A stretch of 11,739 nucleotides of DNA from CAYLZO01 sp964387775 (GTDB taxonomy: Bacteria; Chloroflexota; Anaerolineae; JAAYZQ01): contig CAYLZO010000167.1 of assembly GCA_964387775.1 (NCBI GenBank), positions 1 through 11,739 on the forward strand, in the 5' to 3' direction. This document shows positions 7,047 through 11,739 of this stretch, piece by piece. The notes beneath the pieces were generated by a model, which saw nothing but the letters and a program-made list of their open reading frames with translations, was not told where the DNA came from and made no database searches. The first letter of the stretch is position 1, and every line of letters begins with the position of its first letter. The translations under genes were made by a program, and so were the position numbers.

Positions 7047-9218
7047 TCACTCTCGCATCGACAACCCGATCCGCCCTCGCTCCAGGTCGATGCTGAGGAC
7101 CGTCACGTCCACCACGTCGCCGACGCGGACCACCTCGAAGGGATCGCGCACGTAGCGGTATCCCTGGCCTGGCCTGGGCGCCATCTTGGAGACGTGGACC
7201 AGCCCGTCCTGCTTGACGCCGATGTCCACGAAAGCGCCGAAATCGACCACGTTGCGCACCGTGCCCTTGAGGCGCATCCCCTCGCGCAGGTCCTCCATCT
7301 TGAGCACGTCCTGGCGCAGCACCGGCGGCGGCAGCTCGTCGCGGGGGTCGCGGCCGGGGCGGGCCAGCCCGTCGAGGATGTCGGCCAGGGTCGGCTCGCC
7401 CACGTCGAGCAGTTCGGCCAGGTCCGAGAGCCCCATCTCCTGGCGCAGGGCGCGGACCCGGCCCGCCACGTCCCGGGCCTTGAGGCGGGTACCGGCCAGG
7501 TCCAACAGCCGCTCCACCACGCCGTACGACTCGGGGTGGATGGGCGTGCTGTCCAGCGGATTGGCCGACTCGGGCACCCGCACAAAGCCGGCCGCCTGCT
7601 GGTAGCTCTTGGGCCCCAACCCCTTGACCTTGAGCAGGTCCGAGCGCTTGCGGAACGGGCCGTGCTCGTCGCGGTAGGCGACGACATTGACCGCCGTTTT
7701 GGGGCCGAGCCCGGCCACGTAGCCCAGCAGCGCCGGCGAGGCGGTGTTGGCGTCCACCCCCACGTAGTTGACCACCGACTCGACCACGGCGTCCAGCGCC
7801 TCGCCCAGCTTTTTCTGGTCCACGTCGTGCTGGTAGAGGCCCACGCCGATGGACCTGGGGTCGATCTTGACCAGCTCGGCCAGGGGGTCCTGGAGGCGGC
7901 GGGCGATGCTCACCGCGCCGCGCATGGCCACGTCCAGGTCGGGCAGCTCGGCCCGGGCCAGCTTGGAGGCGGAATAGACCGAGGCGCCGGCCTCGCTGAC
8001 GATGGCGTACTGCACGCCTTCCAGTTCGCCGAGCAACTCGGCGGCCAATTGCTCCGTCTCGCGGCTGGCCGTGCCGTTGCCGATGGCGATCACGTCCACG
8101 TCTGCCGCTTCGACGGCCTGGCTCAGCGTCTCCTTGGCCTGTTCCCAGCGCCGCTGCGGCTCGTGGGGATAGATCGTCGCCGTGCCCTTGACCTTGCCCG
8201 TGGGATCCACCACGGCCACCTTGCAGCCGGTACGGTAGCCGGGGTCGATGCCCATCACGGTCCGGCCGCGTAACGGCGGCTGGAGCAGCAGGCCCCGCAG
8301 GTTGGTGGCGAACACCTCGATGGCGTGGTCGTCGGCCTCCTCGGTTTCGGTCGAGCGTAGGTCCCGCTCCAGGCTGGGGGCCAGCAGCCGCTTGTAGCCG
8401 TCGGCCAGGGCCGCCTGCACCTGGTCGCGGATCGGCGTGCGCGGCCCGCGCAGGTAGACCAGCTCCATCACGTCCAGGATCTCGTCGTCGGGCAGGTCGA
8501 GGCTGACCTTGAGCGCGCCCTCGGCCTCGCCACGCCGGATGGCCAGCCACTGGTGAGGCTGGACGTCGTCCAGGGGCAGCGCCACGTCGTGGTAGAGGCG
8601 ATACTTGCCGCCGGGGTCCACCTCCTTCTCGTCGCCGGCGAGCTGGCAGAGGACGAACGCCCTGCGCTGCCCCAGCTTCCGGGCCTCGCCGCGCACCGCC
8701 GCGTCTTCGGCCGCCTGCTCGGCGATGATGTCCCGGGCGCCGGCCAGGGCAGCCTCGGCGTCAGGCACCTCGTCATTGAGGAACGGCGCGGCCAGCTCCT
8801 CAGGAAGGCGCGTCTCTTTCTGGGCCAGCAGGACCTCGGCCAGGGGCTCCAGGCCCCGCTCGCGGGCCATCGTCGCCCGGGTGCGGCGCTTGGGCTTGTA
8901 GGGCAGATAGAGGTCCTCGACCTGCTGGAGGGTGGTCGCCAGTTCGATGGCGGCCGCCAGCTCGGGGGTCAGCTTGCCCTGCTCGTCGACGCTCTTGAGC
9001 ACCGTCTCCTTGCGCTCGGCCAGCTTGCGCAGGTAGTCGAGCCGGGCCTCGACCTGGCGCAGTTGCTCCTCGTCCAGCCCGCCGGTGACCTCTTTGCGGT
9101 AGCGGGCCACGAAGGGGATGGTATTGCCCTCGTCAAAGAGGGCCGCCGTGGCTGCCACCTGGTCGCGGGCCAGGGCTAGCTCGTCGGCGATGGTCGTCAA
9201 AATGTCGCTTGTGCTCAT
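7047..9218 (-). CDS. tex: Tex-family S1 RNA-binding protein (transcription accessory protein)
   Basis: This 723-residue protein is normal length for Tex, a widely conserved cytoplasmic nucleic-acid-binding protein related to eukaryotic Spt6. The N-terminal helical region (1-310) holds IPFVARYRKEVTGGLDEEQL (34-53) and YLPYKPKRRTRA (104-115). The YqgF/RNase-H-like fold begins at VMGIDPGYRTGCKVAVVD (321-338) and includes IAIGNGTASRETE (377-389). The invariant region SIGVGLYQHDVDQKKL (456-471) to VNYVGVDANTAS (483-494) follows. The helix-hairpin-helix pair is GYVAGLGPKTA (499-509) and VKGLGPKSYQQAAGF (531-545). The C-terminal S1 domain (about 645-721) includes GTVRNVVDFGAFVDIGVKQD. I take ATG at 9218 rather than the frame extension to 9290, because the family starts there and GAGGA precedes it. 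The gene is complete and leads a two-gene operon with the DinB-like gene. Confidence 0.97.
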   Translation of the reverse strand: MSTSDILTTIADELALARDQVAATAALFDEGNTIPFVARYRKEVTGGLDEEQLRQVEARLDYLRKLAERKETVLKSVDEQGKLTPELAAAIELATTLQQVEDLYLPYKPKRRTRATMARERGLEPLAEVLLAQKETRLPEELAAPFLNDEVPDAEAALAGARDIIAEQAAEDAAVRGEARKLGQRRAFVLCQLAGDEKEVDPGGKYRLYHDVALPLDDVQPHQWLAIRRGEAEGALKVSLDLPDDEILDVMELVYLRGPRTPIRDQVQAALADGYKRLLAPSLERDLRSTETEEADDHAIEVFATNLRGLLLQPPLRGRTVMGIDPGYRTGCKVAVVDPTGKVKGTATIYPHEPQRRWEQAKETLSQAVEAADVDVIAIGNGTASRETEQLAAELLGELEGVQYAIVSEAGASVYSASKLARAELPDLDVAMRGAVSIARRLQDPLAELVKIDPRSIGVGLYQHDVDQKKLGEALDAVVESVVNYVGVDANTASPALLGYVAGLGPKTAVNVVAYRDEHGPFRKRSDLLKVKGLGPKSYQQAAGFVRVPESANPLDSTPIHPESYGVVERLLDLAGTRLKARDVAGRVRALRQEMGLSDLAELLDVGEPTLADILDGLARPGRDPRDELPPPVLRQDVLKMEDLREGMRLKGTVRNVVDFGAFVDIGVKQDGLVHVSKMAPRPGQGYRYVRDPFEVVRVGDVVDVTVLSIDLERGRIGLSMRE

Positions 9219-9245
9219 GTCATCCTCACAGATCAGAGTCGCCCC

Positions 9246-9274
9246 AGTATACACCAAAACGCCGCCCGGGAAAA
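9246..9274 (-). promoter_or_regulatory. Candidate tex promoter
   Basis: Reading the minus strand, TATACT (9251-9246) is a 5/6 match to -10. The -35 position 17 bases upstream (9274-9269, TTTTCC) is poor. It lies about 28 bases before the tex start. No better candidate is visible in the 139-base divergent gap. Confidence 0.35.
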
Positions 9275-9305
9275 GGAGCGAGTGGATCACAACGAACGCG
9301 GGGCG

Positions 9306-9334
9306 TTGTCACCTCCAGAGAAATGTGCTATAAT
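9306..9334 (+). promoter_or_regulatory. Near-consensus promoter of the DUF4258-like locus
   Basis: TTGTCA (9306-9311), a 17-base spacer and a perfect TATAAT (9329-9334) are preceded by TGC, giving an extended -10. Transcription would start near 9341, leaving a leader of about 17 bases with GAGG (9347-9350) before the ATG at 9358. This is the strongest promoter by inspection in the window. Confidence 0.8.
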
Positions 9335-9357
9335 CTTGCTCCAAGTGAGGCAGAGTC

Positions 9358-9537
9358 ATGTCCAAACCCATTCGACTTTCAGAACACGCGCGACAACGAC
9401 TGCTCCGCCGAGGCGCCAGCAGGCAAGAGGTTTTCGAAACGATCCGCACAACAACCTGGCAACCGGCTGACCTTGGACGAATGGAGTGTTCCAAGGCCTT
9501 TGCTTTCGGAAAAGAGTGGAATGAGAATTACCTATGA
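9358..9537 (+). pseudogene. DUF4258-like small protein, C-terminally truncated
   Basis: The 59-residue frame begins IRLSEHARQRLLRRGAS, then EVFETIRTTTWQPADLGRME and AFGKEWN. This is the N-terminal two-thirds of a DUF4258-type protein, a RelE/BrnT-like small fold often found in toxin-antitoxin-like pairs. The family normally continues past the WN(G) position with a further 25-30 residues (TKQV...VEE...VVTVY strands). Here the similarity stops at residue 54 (EWN) and the frame ends five codons later at TGA. At the same junction a different frame begins ATG AGA ATT ACC TAT GAT CCA (9521-9541, MRITYDP). That looks like the start of a DUF2283 protein, a common partner of DUF4258, and it too dissolves after seven codons. 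Deletions appear to have fused remnants of the pair. It still has a strong promoter and a GAGG ribosome site, so a short peptide may be made. Family naming is from memory of conserved patterns. Confidence 0.62.
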
Positions 9538-9540
9538 TCC

Positions 9541-9771
9541 ACACCCAAGGCTCTTTCGCGTGCCGAAGCCTACGGCCTCGACACAACCTTGCTGCGCCTG
9601 TCCCTGACCTGGACGCCGACCCAGCGCCTGCAAGCCTTACAAAGTATGATCGACCTGGCCGCCAAAGCTGCCAAAACGCGGGCCGAGCTTGGCCCACCCA
9701 ACTCGTTTGACCATACTCAAGGGGGAGGAGACTGCCAAGATGTGCTATCAGGAATGCGCGCTCTACGGTGA
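9541..9771 (+). pseudogene. Start-less small helical ORF fragment
   Basis: The frame reads ALSRAEAYGLDTTLLRLSLT, then WTPTQRLQALQSMIDLAAKA, an amphipathic pattern like that of small (about 60-80 residue) helical proteins often encoded beside DUF4258/DUF2283 genes. There is no ATG or GTG start in frame after the preceding stop. The nearest ATG (9534) is one frame off and would need a single-base shift after five codons. A TTG at 9589 would start in mid-motif. The end overlaps the start of the following gene by 32 bases and is probably not the original C-terminus. I read it as a remnant; a functional protein from TTG is possible but less likely. Confidence 0.38.
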
Positions 9772-10693
9772 ACTGGTCCTCTGGCTGCGCGACCAAGCCG
9801 CCGGGCTGCTGGCCGGAGAGGGAGGCGACGTCGAGGCCGAGCAGGCACGGCTGGACGGCCTCATCCGCGACTGGTTTCTGACCCCCCAGGATGAACTGCA
9901 CGGCTGCGCGCCCCGCGACCTGATCTGGGCCGAGCAACGGGGCGAGCCCAACCCCATCCACCCCGAGCGCATCGACGAGTTTTTTGAGGACGATTGCCCC
10001 GTTTGCCAGTTCGAGCACGACAACCTCCAGGCGGCCCTGGACGCGGGCGAGGACCCCGGCTTCCACTGGCATTACGACGACGGCGGCTACCCCCTCATCG
10101 CCCGCTACGACCCGGAGGGCTGGGACGAACGCTGGGCGGAGGAAGAGGCCAAGTTCGAAGCCTGGCGGGCAGAACGGGAGGCGAAAGAGAGCCCGCCGGC
10201 CCCGCCCTACGAACCCCCTCCGGCCGATCCACGCCAGGTGGACCCCGACGCCTTTCTCGAAATCCTGCGCCGGCCGTGGGTCGACCCGGCCCTGCACCAG
10301 GCTGCCGACAAGATCGCCGAACGCTGCGACGTACCGCAGCCCGACGCCGTCCAAGGCCTGCGCTACCGGCGCGTGACCCGGCGGGAAGCCCTCTCGCTGC
10401 TGGCCGGGCTCGACCGGCAGGGTGTGGACGTCGAAGCCCTGTTGGCCCACCTGGACGCGTGGCCCTACCAAAACGTGGCCCTGGACTGGCTCAGCGAGCC
10501 GGAGGGTAACGTGGCGCTCCTGTGCCAGGCCCTGCCCCTATCCGAATCCAAAGAGGCCCAGGCCCGGCTCCGGCAGCACCGCGACTTTGTCCTGGCCCTG
10601 GCCCAGGTCGTGCCGCCGGCCGCCCGCCTCTGGCTGCAGGGCTGGCTGGAAGCGACGGCCCACGGCGCCTTTGCCGCTGACCTTCCCTTCTGA
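9740..10693 (+). CDS. Conserved-looking protein of unknown function (317 aa)
   Basis: I do not recognise this protein. The start at 9740 is set by GGAGGAG (9724-9730) nine bases upstream; an ATG at 9689 lies in the preceding remnant and lacks this. Residues 8-45 form helices (LYGELVLWLRDQAAGLL and ARLDGLIRDW). LHGCAPRDLIWAEQRGEPNP (53-72) and FFEDDCPVCQFE (81-92) follow, with a CPVC pair that could be half of a metal site. A His/Asp-rich patch (FHWHYDDGG, 108-116), an acidic coiled stretch (128-149) and a proline-rich linker (152-165) come next. The C-terminal half (170-317) is helical. There is no signal peptide or membrane segment, so it is cytoplasmic. Possible relatives are the APRDLIWAE-containing hypothetical proteins of Chloroflexota (from memory). 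The next gene begins 35 bases downstream, so the two may be co-transcribed. Confidence 0.84.
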   Translation: MCYQECALYGELVLWLRDQAAGLLAGEGGDVEAEQARLDGLIRDWFLTPQDELHGCAPRDLIWAEQRGEPNPIHPERIDEFFEDDCPVCQFEHDNLQAALDAGEDPGFHWHYDDGGYPLIARYDPEGWDERWAEEEAKFEAWRAEREAKESPPAPPYEPPPADPRQVDPDAFLEILRRPWVDPALHQAADKIAERCDVPQPDAVQGLRYRRVTRREALSLLAGLDRQGVDVEALLAHLDAWPYQNVALDWLSEPEGNVALLCQALPLSESKEAQARLRQHRDFVLALAQVVPPAARLWLQGWLEATAHGAFAADLPF

Positions 10694-10728
10694 ACGGGAA
10701 ACCCGCTGAATCTCACCTGGAGGCGCCC

Positions 10729-11481
10729 ATGTCGGACACAATGAGAATGTGGATCGAGATTTCGTTCAACGTCACCTACCTCGTCGTCGTCTGGGGGCTG
10801 GTCATCGCCATGGCCCGCCGCGCCGGCGACGTGGCGCCGGAGGACCGGCCGGTGGCCCGCCTGGTCAAATGGGCCTTTGCCCTGCTGGCCCTGGGCGATA
10901 CGGGACACGTCGGCTTTCGCGTCGTGGCCTACGCCCTGGGCGACCTGAAGGCCACGGTCCCGCTTGTTGGCCAGGAGTTGAGTCTCGTCGGCCTGGGCGC
11001 CCTGGCCACAGCCATCACGGTGACCTTTTTCTACGTGCTGGTGTTGATGATGTGGCGGGCGCGGTTTGGCCGGACCTATGGCTGGTTCGGCTACCTGCTG
11101 CTGGCGGCGGCGGCCGTCCGCCTGGCGCTGATGGTCCCGGCGGCCAACCAGTGGGGCAGCGTCGAGCCGCCCTGGCCCTGGTCCCTCTACCGCAATCTGC
11201 CCCTGATGCTCCAGGGGCTGGGCGTCGCCTACCTCATCCTGCGCGCCGCCCGCCGCGCCGGCGACCGGGCTTTTGTCTGGATCGGCGTCTCGATTTTGGT
11301 CTCCTACGCCTGCTACGCGCCCGTGATCCTCTTTGTACGGCAGGTACCCCTCATCGGCATGTTGATGATCCCCAAGACGATGGCCTACGTCGCCATCGGG
11401 TTCATCGCCTATTTCAGCCTTTATCGCCCGGCGCCGCCCCCTCGCCAGACCCAGGCAGCGGCTCGCGGTACGCGTTCGTAA
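10729..11481 (+). CDS. Seven-helix integral membrane protein of unknown function
   Basis: This 250-residue protein has about seven hydrophobic segments: residues 8-29, 46-70, 82-108, 118-137, 158-172, 182-204 and 207-231. Cationic loops (ARRAG 29-33, MWRARFGR 108-115, RAARRAGDR 172-180) fit positive-inside orientation. TM2 carries buried polar residues Asp57 and His60 in LGDTGHVGFR. A Trp/Pro-rich loop (VEPPWPWS, 145-152) lies outside the membrane between TM4 and TM5. I cannot name the family; transporter, enzyme and sensor roles are all open. TGGAGG (10718-10723) is five bases before the ATG, and an ATG four codons later is an alternative start. Its last 68 bases overlap the 3' end of the NAD+ synthase gene on the other strand, and the tail after residue 233 (Pro/Gln/Ala-rich) is encoded within that overlap. 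Confidence 0.88.
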   Translation: MSDTMRMWIEISFNVTYLVVVWGLVIAMARRAGDVAPEDRPVARLVKWAFALLALGDTGHVGFRVVAYALGDLKATVPLVGQELSLVGLGALATAITVTFFYVLVLMMWRARFGRTYGWFGYLLLAAAAVRLALMVPAANQWGSVEPPWPWSLYRNLPLMLQGLGVAYLILRAARRAGDRAFVWIGVSILVSYACYAPVILFVRQVPLIGMLMIPKTMAYVAIGFIAYFSLYRPAPPPRQTQAAARGTRS

Positions 11482-11739
11482 TCGGCACCCGCCGATCCTT
11501 GCCAAAGGCGCGCTGGGTGATGCGCACCCCCGGCGGGGCCTGGCGGCGCTTGTACTCGGCCTGGTCCACCATGCGGATCACCTCGGCCACGACGTCGGGG
11601 GCGAACCCCTGGGCCACAATGTCGGCCAGCCCCCGGTCCTCCTCGACGTAGGCCCGCAAGACGTCGTCGAGCAAGGCGTAGGGCGGCAGTGCGTCCTGGT
11701 CGGTCTGGTTGGGGCGCAGCTCGGCGGTGGGCGCCCGGT
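11414..11739 (-). CDS. nadE: NAD+ synthase (glutamine-hydrolysing type), C-terminal fragment
   Basis: About 108 C-terminal residues are present; the start lies beyond the window. ELRPNQTDQDALPPYALLDD and EYKRRQAPPGVRIT, then KDRRVPITNAYRE, are hallmark C-terminal sequences of NadE, which makes NAD+ from nicotinic acid adenine dinucleotide with ATP and ammonia or glutamine. The TDQDALPPY and EYKRRQAPPG blocks contribute to the NaAD/ATP site in the family. Whether the N-terminal glutaminase domain is present cannot be seen; the C-terminal form suggests the long type. After the usual end (NAYRE) the frame adds 15 residues rich in Gly/Pro (PLPGSGEGAAPGDKG), encoded entirely inside the overlap with the convergent membrane-protein gene. 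This suggests loss of an original stop codon. Confidence 0.92.
   Translation of the reverse strand, partial: RAPTAELRPNQTDQDALPPYALLDDVLRAYVEEDRGLADIVAQGFAPDVVAEVIRMVDQAEYKRRQAPPGVRITQRAFGKDRRVPITNAYREPLPGSGEGAAPGDKG

Noticed and set aside
7033..8550. Long alternative frames within tex on both strands (for example 6900-8273 plus and 7033-8550 minus)
   Set aside because: All overlap the full-length, motif-complete tex gene and translate to Arg/Pro/Gly or Val/Gly/Ala-rich low-complexity sequence.
9209..9607. 132-codon plus-strand frame across the tex upstream region
   Set aside because: It begins antisense to tex, upstream of the promoter at 9306-9334, and has no family pattern except the seven-codon MRITYDP piece discussed above.

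Overview
The window is GC-rich and gene-dense. It looks like ordinary chromosome from a bacterium, most plausibly a Chloroflexota (Anaerolineae-like) lineage. That assignment is inference: it rests on the GC-rich coding style, the mix of families (LysW-type carrier, KamA plus Ddl-like ATP-grasp, a DUF4258-type small ORF, Tex, DinB-like protein) and my general memory of such genomes. No rRNA or other taxonomic marker is present. I see no tRNA, CRISPR array, insertion sequence or phage gene.

Left part (1-3097). The window opens inside the 3' end of an ornithine-aminotransferase-like gene, closed by a strong hairpin terminator. A short non-coding stretch with palindromic, repeat-like sequence follows. 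A lipid/diacylglycerol-kinase-family gene runs on the minus strand. Back to back with it is a plus-strand pair: a GNAT acetyltransferase and a PfkB sugar kinase, coupled by an ATGA overlap. The two divergent units appear to share one -35 region.

Centre (3098-5964), the most interesting part. A 77-residue LysW-like amino-group carrier protein has a zinc-ribbon head, a repeated acidic/Trp tail and a C-terminal Glu. After a hairpin come a lysine 2,3-aminomutase (kamA) and a D-Ala-D-Ala-ligase-like ATP-grasp enzyme, again joined by an ATGA overlap. Carrier, aminomutase and carboxylate-amine ligase side by side, without the usual LysW partners (LysX, LysZ, LysY, LysJ, LysK) in view, suggest a carrier- or ligase-dependent use of beta-lysine or a related amino acid. 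That is a hypothesis, not a demonstrated pathway.

Right part (5965-11739). A small lipoprotein of unknown role converges on a minus-strand tex-dinB-like operon; the two facing stop codons lie in the arms of one palindrome. Divergent from tex, a near-consensus promoter drives what looks like a decayed toxin/antitoxin-like locus (truncated DUF4258 ORF, a possible DUF2283 start, and a helical ORF with no start codon). A 317-residue protein of unknown function and a seven-helix membrane protein follow. The membrane protein's 3' end overlaps, tail to tail, the 3' end of a minus-strand NAD+ synthase gene that leaves the window.
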